Assembly (NCBI RefSeq): GCF_000350225.1
Contig: NW_005179080.1
Coordinates: 452,593 to 516,592 of the forward strand
Reading direction: 5' to 3'
DNA from: Chondrus crispus
Lineage: Eukaryota; Rhodophyta; Florideophyceae; Gigartinales; Gigartinaceae
Length of the DNA: 64,000 nt
The notes beneath the pieces are model-generated. The model saw nothing but the letters and a program-made list of their open reading frames with translations, searched no databases and was not told the origin of the DNA. The position numbers and the translations under genes are program-made. This document shows positions 9,702-20,130 of this stretch, in pieces. Positions within the stretch are counted from its first letter, which is position 1, and every line of letters begins with the position of its first letter.

Positions 9702-11537
9702 ATGATAGCCCCATTTGTTGGCGTCGGAGCATCCTACGCGGAGTGGGAGCGGATCGGAGCCAGCCCGTGGCTTTTACGGTAGATCAGGTTCGGGATTCAG
9801 CTCCCGTGGAAATCGGAACCCAGATTACAATCCCGATCGGCGTATTCCCTCGATCCGGATGGCGCCGACTTCGCTTCGAAGGAAATTCAGAGGTGGCTCA
9901 CGCTGGGATTTGTGAGGAGGGCGACGCCCGTCGAGACCCAGGGGCTCCAGGGGGAAGGACGCGTCTCCCCTGCATTCGTGATCATGTCGGCCAGGAAACT
10001 GCGGCTAGTGGTGGACCATTCCGCGGTCAACGACGCCCTGGAGCAGCGAACTTTCAGGATGGATCAGCTACGGGACCTGGCGGCAGTTCTCCATCCGAAC
10101 GATTCCCTCTTCAAGGCGGACATCAGCGACGCGTATTACCACCTGCGCCTCCGCCGGCGCGACGAAAAATGGCTGGCATTCAGGGTCGACGACACAATCT
10201 ACATCCCTCTCTGTCCAAACTGTGGCTTGTACGAGGCGCCATGGTTTTTCACAAAGGCCATGCGGCCCGTCGTCGCCTTTCTACGCAGGAGAGGGCACCG
10301 CGTATTCCGTTATCTGGACGATTTTTATGGCGCGCCTCGGAGTTCTACCGCTGGGGCAGCAAGCCCGTTGGACATGCAAGCATTGGGGCTGGAATTCATG
10401 GAACTATTCTCAGGGCTAGGTCTCCAGCTACATCTCCACAAATGCCACTTTACCGGGCGCCGCCAGCTGGAAATCTTTGCGATCGTGGTTGACACTTCAC
10501 GCGCGCTGTTTCTTCTAAGCGCCGCAAAACTTTCCAAGATCGAGACGCAGGCTCGCCGACTACTGCGATACGCGTCACAGCACCGTCGTTTCGTAAGGGT
10601 TACCGACATTCGTCGCCTCGCTGGCCTCAGAAACAGCGTCAGCGCAGCCGTGATCGACGCCCGCCTGCGCCTGCGTGAGTTGTTCGACTCCCTAACTGGG
10701 TCCGCAACCGGTCGGGCCCGCCTATCACACGCGGACATGCGGGACCTACAGTGGTGGGCTCGACTCAGCACAAACCCGCACCTCGGTTGCATTTTATGGC
10801 CAGCCCCAGACGCCTTGGTTTTCACAGACGCCAGCATGGGTGGCTGGGGAGCGACTTGGAACGGCATGGTCTCAGTGTCAGGCTTCTTCGACGCCTCCCA
10901 CGAGGGCAGCCACATCAACGAGTTGGGGCTTCTGGCGGCACTGTACGGCCTGCGCCACTTCGTTCGACACGCGCGTACCCGGCAAGTCGAGATAGTCACC
11001 GACAGCAAGGTAACAGAACATATCGTGCGCAATCTCACGTCCCGCTCGCCTCGCTTACTCTCACGACTACGACAGCTGCGGGCACTATGCCAGGCACACG
11101 GCGTCACACTCTCCACGCGCCACATCCCCTCAGTGGTCAACACTTGGGCAGATCGCCTTTCCCGACGCAGAAACAGTCACGCTTGGTCTCTACCGCCAAC
11201 CGTCACGCGCCTGCTGGGACGTCGCTTCGCTCAGCGCCTCGACATCGTCGACGGACACGACCTCCTCAGCTATACCCCACGCTTCACCAACCCAGTCGTG
11301 CTGCCTCGGCCCGCCTTGCTTCCAGTATGGGCTCGGTACCTACAGAAATTAGGTCGTGGCGTGCTCGTCGCACCCCACTCGTCAGGTCAGGCTTGGTTTC
11401 AGTCCACAATTGGCGCCGGCGCCACAGTCCTCAACGTCGAGAATTTCACGCCGCCCTGGCCGACCGTCGCCCTATCGTTCTGCAAGTCGCCGCGCGCAGA
11501 TGGACTCTCGAGGGCTATGGCGCTGCGCAGGCGTTGA
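9702..11537 (+). pseudogene. Reverse transcriptase-RNase H of PAT-like element, one in-frame TAG
   Basis: The frame opens at ATG 9702 and runs through AEWERIGASPWLLR, meets a TAG at 9780-9782, and continues IRFGIQLPW in the same frame, the conserved region just upstream of DIRS-order reverse transcriptases. The palm follows (FKADISDAYYHLRL, then YLDDF as the catalytic box). RNase H follows with FTDASMGGWGATW, INELGLLAAL and IVTDSKV. The stop TGA at 11535-11537 overlaps the ATG of the recombinase gene by one base. The enzyme would copy the element's RNA. The single TAG makes this copy non-functional unless it is read through. Confidence 0.85.
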
Positions 11538-12678
11538 TGCCGCGCGCTGCAGGGGCTGACACGGCCGCACACATTATGAGTTCTGGCTACGTCCGTTCGA
11601 CGCAAGGGAATTACCAACGACACTGGGATAGATTCGTGACGTTTTGCACGGCACATTCGTTGGCCGCTCTATCCGTCTCCTCCAGCACCATTTCATCGTA
11701 CCTCGAATATTTATTTGAGAGAAGCATCGTGCGCGGCGGATCTCTCCGTTCGTATTTGGCTGCAGTGGCTGCCCAACACATCCGCAAAGGCTACGGAGAC
11801 CCTACAGATCATAGAATGGTTCAGATGGCGCGTCGCGGCTACCGCGCTCAAGATGCATGCAGAGCCACCGGGCCCCCAGAGCGATCCGCGCCGTTCCCGG
11901 CCTCGGTCGCCGAGACCGCTCTTCGCGAAGCCCTTGCAGTTCCCTGGCCTATTCACTCCCCGCGTGACAACCACACACTCCGCCAACACGGCCTCGTTGC
12001 ACTTACGTTTTTGTTATGCGCACGCCCCTCGACTGTGGCTGCCTTGCAACGCTGTGACATTCGACTTACCCCATCCGAAGGACAACTGCATTTACGGCGT
12101 TTCAAGGACGCCGAGACCGGCGTTGTGCCCCGCATCGCACTTGGAATACCCTTCTCTGGGCCCACGGACCCATTCGCTACCTTACTTCGCCGGCTCGCGC
12201 ACCTGGCGACCCACTCGGACGCCCACGTGTTCCCCCACTCCGCCCGACGCGCCGCTCCCGCTGCTCCGCAATTTTTAGCCCGCGCTGTAGCCGCTCTTCT
12301 CGCGTCCACCGGGACCCTCGCCCCTCTTGAGATGAATTCACCCCCCGCTCCGTACGAAGCGGGGGCATGTCGGCAGCGTACCCGGTGGGCCTCCCGCTAC
12401 CACTCCTCATGAGGCTCTCGAACCACACGAGCCAAGAGGTGGTGTTGCGGCATTACGTCGATACGCAATGCCGCCGCACATCTTCCTCTCGCTTGTTCTT
12501 CGGGCGCTTTCTGACCTCCGGTGCTTCTCCGACCCAGGCTGCCCCACGATCATGGTGCAGTCTCGCATTTTGTGGCATCACTGAGCAGCCGGCCCCTTCG
12601 CGAGCGTATCCCTTAGGAACGGTATTGTGGAATCACCATGTAATCCCCCAGCGCTCATTCGGGCAAGGGGGAATCTGA
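11537..12678 (+). pseudogene. Tyrosine recombinase of PAT-like element, one frameshift
   Basis: Starts at ATG 11537-11539, sharing its A with the stop of the reverse transcriptase (TGATG). The N-terminal SAM-like domain has SGYVRSTQGNYQRHWDRF. The catalytic domain has the first arginine in LLCARPSTVAALQRCDI. The frame must shift by one base at a run of six C (12341-12346) to reach RSVRSGGMSAAYPVGLPL and then the tyrosine in VVLRHYVD. In related recombinases the first of these matches an HxxR box; here the histidine position reads Arg. The frame ends inside repeat A2. The protein would insert the circular DNA copy. Confidence 0.75.
12574..12615 (+). repeat. Split direct repeat B1
   Basis: 42 bp beginning GGCATCACTGAGCAGCCGGC, repeated as B2 at 12971-13012 with about four mismatches. 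It abuts A2, as expected for the B1-A2-B2 junction. Confidence 0.8.
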
Positions 12679-12813
12679 ACGTGACCGTCACATCACGCAG
12701 TCACGCCACCGCCGCCGTCGACCGCGGCGGTGCTTGAGGGAATACTGTATTTCAGTCCCCCGAACTCCCATTGGGGACGTGCTGCGTTCGGCAGTCATTT
12801 TGCTTCTCGCTTT
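12617..12813 (+). repeat. Split direct repeat A2
   Basis: 197-bp copy of A1. The few differences (for example CATTCGGG against CATTAGGG, and GTGACCG against GTGCCCG) suggest that the element is fairly young. Confidence 0.85.
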
Positions 12814-12970
12814 CCCTCCCGCATCCCGCGTCTCACCGGCTGCTCGCAGCCCCTTTCGGCTTCTTTCTGTGTCGTTTTAGAAGGCAACTAGTGGAGTGTG
12901 TCTACATATCTACGTATCTACACGGTTATACTCTCCAACCTTCGACTCTAATTAAAGAATTGTGTCATCA

Positions 12971-13012
12971 GGCATCAGTGAGCAGCCGGCCCCTTCCCGA
13001 GCGTATCCATTA
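12971..13012 (+). repeat. Split direct repeat B2, right end of PAT-like element
   Basis: Copy of B1, GGCATCAGTGAGCAGCCGGC at its start. It lies about 160 bp after A2 and closes the element. Confidence 0.75.
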
Positions 13013-13728
13013 CGCAGATATCAACACATAACGTTCTGAGGTTTGTCAAAAGGCTTCTTTTTTAGACATTCTAAAAATGCCTCGAAAAGACGTGCAGATC
13101 TCACCAAACTCCACTCTTCCGCAATGCAGAAGTCAACTGCGGTGGCGAGCATATCTTTTTTCTCTTGTCCAGCAAGCACAAGTCGAGAAAAAATAAGTTG
13201 AAAAGTGACCTCATATGAGACGAAAGTCCTAACATGAGTACATGTGTCACTCAGACAGTAGCGGATAGTTATTATTCATATCCTATGAGACAAATAACTT
13301 TTGTCTCATAGGATATGAATAATAATAATAATAATAATAACGTTGTCTAGACAAAATAAAATAACTTTTTATTTTTTCTAGACAACGACACAAGAGTTTT
13401 CCCTTCGTTTTGCTTTTCTGCAAAATGGCCATCACTTGTAGAGTTAAAGCACTTGTTTGTCGATTCTAACAAAAACCAACTCGTTCACATGAATAAAGGT
13501 CTTCAAAGGAAATGATTTGCTTACAGTACTCATTTTCCTTTAGCGAAGTTTACACAAGTACAGAGAGTACCTTCTCAATAGTGCAGTTGTGAGTAGTGCA
13601 AAACGTCAATAGTGCAGGGCAATACTACTTGTCACGACTTTTGACACATTATGCATCTCAGAAAAGCTAAGCCTCACTCCTGTAAACGTACCGTATGACG
13701 CTCAAAAGAGAACAAAAGTTCGACAATA
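13013..13728. other. AT-rich spacer with hairpins, no gene
   Basis: No coding frame. Near 13205-13260 there are words shared with the outer right end of the piggyBac-like element (TGTCACTCAGACA, TCATATGAGAC-like), possibly a fragment of a relative. The two hairpins at 13271-13387 are listed separately. Confidence 0.4.
13271..13387. repeat. Two adjacent long hairpins separated by an AAT microsatellite
   Basis: Perfect 24-bp arms at 13271-13294 and 13300-13323 (inner part CATATCCTATGAGACAAA) enclose five bases. An (AAT)n run follows to about 13340. A second inverted repeat, CGTTGTCTAGA at 13341 and TCTAGACAACG ending at 13387, has inner arms AAAATAAAA/TTTTATTTT. The arms resemble ends of very short foldback elements. 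Function unknown. Confidence 0.7.
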
Positions 13729-14453
13729 GAGGGTTTACGCAAAATCAAATTTCGTTCAGAATTTCGTGGCCACGTATGTAACGTACTTCACGAATTATGG
13801 CCATACGGTGAACAATATTTGAGATTTCGCAATCAAGTTTCGTATGTATTGTGAGTATTAGCAATACATAGGAAGCCTCTGGGACGGCCCTCTCCGAACT
13901 CGGCGTCCGCGCCGCCATCTTGACTCCGTCCGCCTCCGTCACCAGCAGGTCCAAGTCCCCGGGGTGCCACGGCAGCTCCATGACCACGCACGCCACCGCA
14001 GCCTGGAAAATACGAATTCGCCTTTGCCGCCCCTGCGGCTACGCCCCCACCGGCCGCCACTTTGATTCGAAGCATTTCGGGTATGTAGTGTCGAACAAAA
14101 GAGGCTCTACAGGGTCAGGAAGTTCGATGATGGGAGGGGTGGTGTTTTTTGGGGCACAAGCGACTTCATCGGGTTTAGGAGAGCCAGTGATGACTGTTGC
14201 CATGATAGATGGCTTCCTGAAATATCCTGAAACAACTCTAGATGGTCCTGGTGCAGAGGTGTTTTGTTCTGTCCTGGGTAACATTTCCCACCAAAACGTA
14301 CGACATTAAGTTCGTGTAGGAAGGCGATCGTAGCAAGTTTCGTGACCAAATTTCGTACGATATGTCGTACGATTATGCCACTTGTTCAACGGGTAGTACG
14401 TTTCGTACGTGGCTACGAAATTCTGGTCGAGATTTGATTTTGCGTAAACCCTC
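13729..14453. mobile_element. 725-bp TA-flanked short DNA element carrying a gene-like segment
   Basis: Inverted repeats of 22 bp (GAGGGTTTACGCAAAATCAA at the left, complement at 14432-14453) are flanked by TA at 13727-13728 and 14454-14455, as for Tc1/mariner-related elements. Subterminal regions also mirror each other (ATTTCGT, CGTACGAAA-type words). No transposase is encoded. The middle holds a GC-rich block unlike its AT-rich surroundings. Confidence 0.75.
13870..14010 (-). other. GC-rich open block inside the short element, possible captured gene fragment
   Basis: On the minus strand the block reads openly with regular codons (ELPWHPGDLDLLVTEADG and on through an Ala/Arg-rich stretch), and its base composition resembles host exons rather than the transposon. 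The source gene is not recognised. Capture of host exon pieces is known for Pack-type elements, and the same is inferred here. Confidence 0.4.
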
Positions 14454-14474
14454 TAATCAATTGTGACGGATTCT

Positions 14475-15990
14475 TTCCCGCACTAATACTAATTTCCTTG
14501 TCTGTGTGTCTGTTTGTGTATGTGTGTGTGCACGCTCTTTCGCGTGTACCTATTGGCGCTACTGTGACAAGTGGCGGCCACGGGCGGGGCCTGGCCTGCG
14601 GCCAGGCCGCCCGGGTGACAAGAGGCGACAAGTCTAAATTTTAAAATTAAAATTACTGTGCGGACGGCGGGGCGCGGCCCCACGACAGTACCGGTTAACA
14701 AGTGGCGACAACTGCAAAAATTAAAATTAAAATTACTGTGCCGACTGCGGAGTAGGCCGCACTACAGTACACTACAAATTATAGCCCGGATCCGTTTAAA
14801 CTGCGCCACGCGGATCTACATAGTGGGTGGAACTGGGGCGAGCACTGCGAGCACGTGACGGCGGCGTTGTAGATGGACGCGTACAACGGGGGGCGGACGC
14901 GTGAGACACGGGGCTGGCGGAGGTTCTGAAGGCTTGCTACGACGTGGGCGAGGCGGTGGTGCGCCGGCGGCTGTGCGTGGGGGGACCGAAATTCTTCAAG
15001 GCGGGGATGCGCAGCGCGTGGTGCTTCGACATTGGGGAACGGATGTAGATGCGTGGCGACGAGAAAGTGCGGGCCGGGGAGGCGACGGCCACGGTGTGCC
15101 GCGAGATAATGGTGTGCGGAGAGCGGTTTTGGGTGTGCGGAGAGCGTTTTTGGGTGTGCGGCGGCGACTTGGAGGAGGTGTGGGCCGGGGTGGCGATGGG
15201 GACGGTGTGGGAGGGTGGGCGCGCGGCGCTCGTGGCGAATACGTTGGGGCGCCGGGGCGGGGCGGGCAGGAGCTGGGCGGCAAGGAGCACCACACGTCCG
15301 CGTGGACGGGGGAGAGCGGAGGGCGGGGAGCGGACCAGGCCGGAGCTGGACGGCGTGGATTACTACAGGGGGCTTCAACCGGGCGCACGTGCCGGGGGCG
15401 GGGAAGCAGGACGGCGAGCGGGCGTCAACCGGGTGGCGCCGAGACAATGACGGACGTGGTGTGCCGGGTAGCAGCGGAGGCGGGCTTTTACGCCGTGGTG
15501 GGCGAATGCGGCAGGTGGGGCAGGCGTGCGGGCGCGATTGCCGACGAGGTGTGCATGCAGCGTCACGAAAAGCGGTTCCCGGCGGCGGCGGGTGTAGTAT
15601 AATGACCGGCGCGAGCGCGCGGAGGTCATCGGACGGCCGTGTACGGTATACACGTGGGCGGTTGTGCCCACGTGTAGCGAGCGCGCGCGCGTGCCGAGCG
15701 GTCGTAATCTGGCGTACGTGTGCAGTAGTGCACATGTCGACCAAGCGGTAGTCTGGTAGTATTACGCGTTTACGCTAGCATACGTGGCATCCGTGCGGTA
15801 GTCTGTAAGCAGCTCGTGTGTACAGCAGTACACACGTGTAGCTGCAGCGTCCGCGCGGTAATTAGGAATTGAGTCGCTAGTTTTTTAATTGCGTACAGTA
15901 CCTGGTACGCACTAGGTGGCAGGTACTGTGCCCTGGGACAGGTGTCCGAGGCGTCCCTCTGAGGTGTTAAGACCTGACACCCGTCCCCAC
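14475..15990 (+). repeat. Hairpin-rich noncoding repeat, copy A
   Basis: Begins with CCGCACTAATACTAATTTCC, a TG-rich tract, then ATTGGCGC and GTGGCGGCCACGGGC with the hairpin GCCTGGCC-TGC-GGCCAGGC. All of this recurs at 31966-32100 in the same order. Two near-copies of AAATTAAAATTACTGTGC sit at about 14650 and 14725. The GC-rich middle (14850-15600) is open in several frames on both strands, but none has a recognisable protein. It contains a local triplication of GGTGTGCGGAGAGCG-like words at about 15110-15170. The right part is a hairpin array. Confidence 0.55.
15640..15870. repeat. Periodic hairpin array
   Basis: Three stem-loops, ACACGTGGGC/GCCCACGTGT (about 15649-15674), GTGTGCA/TGCACAT (about 15719-15736) and CGTGTGTAC/GTACACACG (about 15812-15834), alternate with a recurring word GCGGTAGTCTG (variants near 15697, 15746, 15797 and 15855). 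The spacing is roughly 50 bp. It looks like a structured RNA or protein-binding array rather than coding DNA. Confidence 0.55.
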
Positions 15991-17015
15991 CAGTAAACTG
16001 GGGCAAGCTCGCCCCCGTCCCTTTCGCGCCTACATACGTCCGTTTCGGTTGTCTATCGCGCGCGCTGGCTTCTAACCCGTTACCGGTCGCTCCCGTTTAC
16101 GCACCCTGGGGCGACTGCGCGTAACCGGCCAGTGAGCCACTCCCTTCTCGCGAGCTCGTCCAATCGGTTCAATTAGCGCGTCGCGTCCGCGCCGCGTGCT
16201 CCCTCGCTAAAGCCTCCGCCTCTCACCCAACCCAGGGCGGAGAGAAGTTATCTCACAGCGGGGACGCTTCTGGAGCGGCGGACGGGCGACGCGCGCGTGT
16301 CGGTAAGCTGCGTGGGGCTGCTGCGCAACATGATCGGACGGGACGCGACGAAGAGCGCGGTGTGCGGCCAGATATGGCGAATGACGGGCGTGATGGGCGG
16401 TGGTGGCGGGGCAGACGGACGCGGGCGTGGCGGAGACGTTCTGCGGGCTGGTGGGCGGGGTGTGCCTGCGGCGCCCCTAGTAGAAATCAAGGCGGATTTC
16501 TGGCGAACAGTTAGCGGCTCAATGGCGACCCTGCCGTTGATTGGCGACCCAATAGTGGGAAGTTCGTGATATGTATGGAAGGGGGGTCCCACTGTATGGC
16601 GGACGAAGTATGGCCTGGGTTGCCATTTGACAGCCATTGAGATCCAGAACGTTCAACTGGTCCCATATGCTGTCCAATAAATCAAATTTTGCAGCCGGTG
16701 GTTTTTCGTTGTTTTCAGGACCTCTCATCATGGAGAGCTGTTACAGTAGAGCAACCTATGCAAAATGCAGATCGTGTATATTTGTCAACTGATGTACTGT
16801 ATAGAAATACTTAACAGTATGGAGTTGGTGATTTTAGTGTATTGGTGTCTATTTCTCAGACACACCCGCTCTACGTCTATTTCCATGATTTGGTTCCCGA
16901 AATCTTCACCAACCATTTTCATGACTCTGCTCTTTACGAGGAAATTGTAGCTACCGTTTCCTATAACAACTCTCTTTTTTCAACTGCTCTCAGTGGAGCG
17001 CCCCAAGGTTGAGTC
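15991..17015. other. No gene recognised
   Basis: GC-rich to about 16450, then AT-rich. A short frame at 16297-16569 (plus) has no recognisable motif. Nothing else is supported. Confidence 0.4.
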
Positions 17016-19480
17016 TCAGTTGCGAGTAATGCCTCTAAGCGTGATCTGTGCATCGTCCGGGATCCAGGGATCACCATTCAGTAGCCCCTGCTTTTGCCTA
17101 AGGTCGTCGACAAAGTAAGTCCTCGTGCTAAGTGATCTGGTCCGATTTGGGACCTGTGCTTCCAAGAGACTAATGGGATGGGAAATCGAGCTGACACCCT
17201 CAACTGTTGCCATGCTGAAAAGACAGGAACTTGATCTTTACCTTTTGGCGTGCACCTGTCCCTGCTTTCCGAGATGAAGCCCTGTCGTGACCCAACGAGC
17301 TACAACGAGTAGATGAATATCACGCTTGACGTGATGCTCGATGAAGCCGAGAGCTCTTCCGTAACTAACTTCCAAGGGTTTCTTTCCATCATTGCAAAAC
17401 GCAGCAGAGAAGTAGCACGAGCTTCTCTCTGTTTCATCATCGTTCAACAAGAAGGAGCGATATGTAACGGGGCAGCCGTTGGCGGCCTTTTCGTCTGCCA
17501 GACGCCGCCAAAAGAAATCTGGGTCCGTTGGTAACACAAGATTGTTCGCATCGCCGGCCCCAATACCATAATATCTCTCGTAGTAGTTCCCCATCATCTT
17601 GCGCAAACCGCGAAACTGTGAATTATCTAACTGGAATAGTTTATGCGACTCCCGGGGATGTCTGAGGGAATACCCGTTATTCTCGACAAAATTGCTTGCC
17701 ACTCGCAATCTTGGAGAGGTCTCCTCCGTTTCGTTGAGGTCAATATATGGGATTTTGATTCCTCTCGAAACACAATACATACGAGCCGCGGCTTCTGCTT
17801 TCATGTTCTCCGCCGCAGATTCGGCAAACTTGTACGTAGCGTTGCATCTCGCTTTCATTACACCAGTGAAAGTTTCCATTGTCTATTGAGCGAGAAGGGA
17901 CAACGGTCCCCAAGACCTAATTTCATCTGCGAGATGAAGAACTAAATGAAGGACATATCGGCAAAGGCGGACACGGGTAGGATCGATGCGGTAGTATGTT
18001 GTGGAGAAGTGTTCAAAAAAACGCGAGAAGACTCTTCGACACGAGCCACAAGGTCTCCCCTCAGTTCCCACTGCGAAACGAGCTGGCAAAGCTGAACAAA
18101 AGTCCTCCACCCATCCAGAAATCGCCGAGGAATCCATTCATCTAAGGCAACTGTGCTTGTTACCAAAACAAAACATTTCCATTCTGTTTCCTTCCATGAT
18201 TTTCGATACTTCAGACTGCGTGGGAGACGTGAAATTGTGCAAGACAGGCCTTTTCTGGTGGATAGCAAAGTCTTGTCGACCTGTTCGAACACTGTTCTAC
18301 CTGATAGGACAGAGATGTCATCCAAATATTCCTCGCCTGACACCCAGAGGGAAAGAATGTAAGGTGCGACATTTTCATAAAGTAAATGCATTATATCAAC
18401 CGGAAAGCTTGCAAAGTCAAATACCGTGGGTAGACTGAGGATGGGAGACGCATGCAATCTGGAGAATCCATTTGCAGCTCGCACCTTCTCTACGGCATGC
18501 CGTTGATCTTGGACTACGAAAGACGAAATTTCATTATATGCATACCTGACAGCGTCGTCAGAGCGTAACGGTAGAGCTCCTGGATTCCAAAGTGTTTCCG
18601 TCCGTGTTCTTCACTTTCCATGACGGTTCTTATCTTCAATTTTGACACGGTTAGGGAGGTAGTTGTGGTTTGATTCCGCCACCCAAACTCCTGAGATGAG
18701 ACAGAAACAGCATGGGTATGTTCCAGTGGGCCCACTGAGAAGGCACAGTTTTGCCATTGCAATTAGATCAAGAAGGGAAAACATGAGATGTACCCGAACA
18801 TGCCGTTCTACTCCGTCCCAAGTTCTTCTAGTGCGAACACCATTCATGCTCAACTCCTTCAGCTCACTGAGCAACGGAGCAAGAAAAGAATTGAGATCAG
18901 ATGGAGACTTCGGACCAGGAATGACCATCACAGGAATGATGTGTTCCATTTTGTAGCGCTCGCTGGGTGGGAAATTTACAATCAAAAGAATAACAGGCCA
19001 GCAAGCGTACTGAGTAGATTTAAAAGAATTAACTCCATCAGTCGAGAGAAACAAGAAAACGTCATATTTGATAGCATGCAGTCCTCCGAGAGATTGCATT
19101 ACGTTCTTAAATGTTGACCCTGAAAAGAAATCCCGATAACATTCTTCGTTTTCATAGTTGAGCTCAGCTTCCCGACTAATTTCAGCGTGGTAATACTGGT
19201 AGAGGAGGGGTCCGAAGATCGGGCTCTGAAGCCGGTTATGTATTTGTGGCCAATACTGATATACTCAAATGTATCGAAAGAAACCGCTTGCTGCCCTGAA
19301 GGGCAACGAGGGTGACTGCAAGGTAGAACGGTATGATCAGCTCGAACCTCGAGTGCTTCGTGACGGTGTGGACAACATCGGTGAAGAGAACAAGAAATTG
19401 ATGACGTTCGCAAAAGCGCTTCTTTCGCACCCTTCCAAGAAGTGAATCGCAAGTTCCTGGGGTCCTCCAAAGTCTCTCTC
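17016..19480 (-). pseudogene. CACTA/Plavaka-type transposase relic (Transposase_21 domain)
   Basis: Read on the minus strand from about 19480. A cysteine-bearing segment comes first (VLPCSHPRCPSG, then FDTFEYISIG). The Transposase_21 core follows at 19099-18611 with FLFLSTDGVNSFKSTQY, WPVILLIVNFPPSERYK, VIPGPKSPSDLNSFLAPL and CCFCLISG. A frame change leads into PVDIMHLLYENVAPYIL (18484-17942), where the second acidic residue of CACTA transposases sits. The C-terminal parts lie at 17879-17238 and 17213-17016. At least three frame changes or stops separate the pieces. No terminal CACTA repeats were located, so element borders are undefined. Confidence 0.75.
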
Positions 19481-19491
19481 AATAGCAGTGT

Positions 19492-20130
19492 AGTGCAATG
19501 CGCCTGTCAGGCAGAGACCAACGTCCGACGGTCCAACACAAACAACAGCAACAAAAACAACATCTGCCAACGGCACAGCGCTACGGAGTGTTCGAAGCTC
19601 CCTGTCCTCTTGAAGCGGGTTTGCGGCCCGCAGTAGCTCGGATCCCTGATAAGGGGGGCAAAGAGAAGGGCCCAGCCCGGGATCGGTAAATGGTGGTAGA
19701 GACTTGTAAAGGCAGCTGCTCGACGAGTTCGGAGGGGTGTTAGAGTAAACCTGGTCCGATGGGTCGTAAATCCAATGCTCGAAGAGCGCCTTGTACACCT
19801 TATACCCTTGATAAGGTCTTCGACGGGGACGTCGCAACGTAGCCCGTCGGGAAAGAAGAAAACGTAGCAGCGCTACACCGTCGTACTGCCCGATGGCAAA
19901 GTACCAACAACGGATCGGTCGCAACCAGATTCCGATGGAACCAACACTGAGAAAAGCACCACTGGTGGACCAACACAAAAGCCCGATGGCAATTGACGTC
20001 ACGTTGCGGATCGCAATCCTACAAGGTGGGACCAACTCCAGATTAAGGGAAATTAGGATAGGAAAATAAAGGAAAATTGGTAAGGAAAAAGGGGACCCCC
20101 GAGCGCAAAGGATAAAGTAATCTGTAGTTA
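19492..20130 (+). repeat. Dispersed repeat, copy 1
   Basis: Starts TGTAGTGCAATGCGCCTGTC and continues with AAC/AAA-rich words, ACAGCGCTACGGAGTG, CCAATGCTCG..GAGC, CCTTGT, TCTTCGACGGGG and CAGCGCTAC, ending in AACGCAAAGG-type sequence (GAGCGCAAAGGATAAAGTAA). The same succession occurs at 33249 and 33975. No protein is encoded. It may be a terminal region of a larger element; it lies directly upstream of the CACTA relic's coding track. Confidence 0.65.

Larger units (their letters stand above)
8345..13012 (+). mobile_element. PAT-like tyrosine-recombinase retrotransposon (DIRS order)
   Basis: The element has the split direct repeat layout of PAT/Ngaro/Kangaroo elements. A1 (8345-8541) recurs as A2 (12617-12813), and a 42-bp B1 (12574-12615) recurs as B2 (12971-13012), giving A1-genes-B1-A2-B2. 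Between them are, in order, a gag-like frame, reverse transcriptase plus RNase H, and a tyrosine recombinase. This family integrates through a circular intermediate using its recombinase instead of an integrase, so no target duplication is expected. The copy has two nonsense codons and one frameshift. GC-rich codon use contrasts with the AT-rich flanks. Confidence 0.85.

Noticed and set aside
9380..10492. A 370-codon frame overlapping gag and RT
   Set aside because: It is out of phase with the conserved RT motifs and is a composition shadow of the GC-rich element.
2241..12350. Stop codon reassignment to explain in-frame TAG codons in transposons
   Set aside because: Three host genes in the window end cleanly at TAG, and the transposon frames also contain frameshifts, so decay is the simpler reading.
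13205..13260. Words matching the outer right end of the piggyBac-like element
   Set aside because: Only about 13 continuous bases match; too short to call a separate element.
14779..15744. Long GC-rich open frames on both strands (321 and 233 codons)
   Set aside because: Several overlapping frames are open at once because of base composition, residue use is extreme (Arg, Gly, Pro, Ala) and no motif is present. They lie inside the hairpin-rich repeat.
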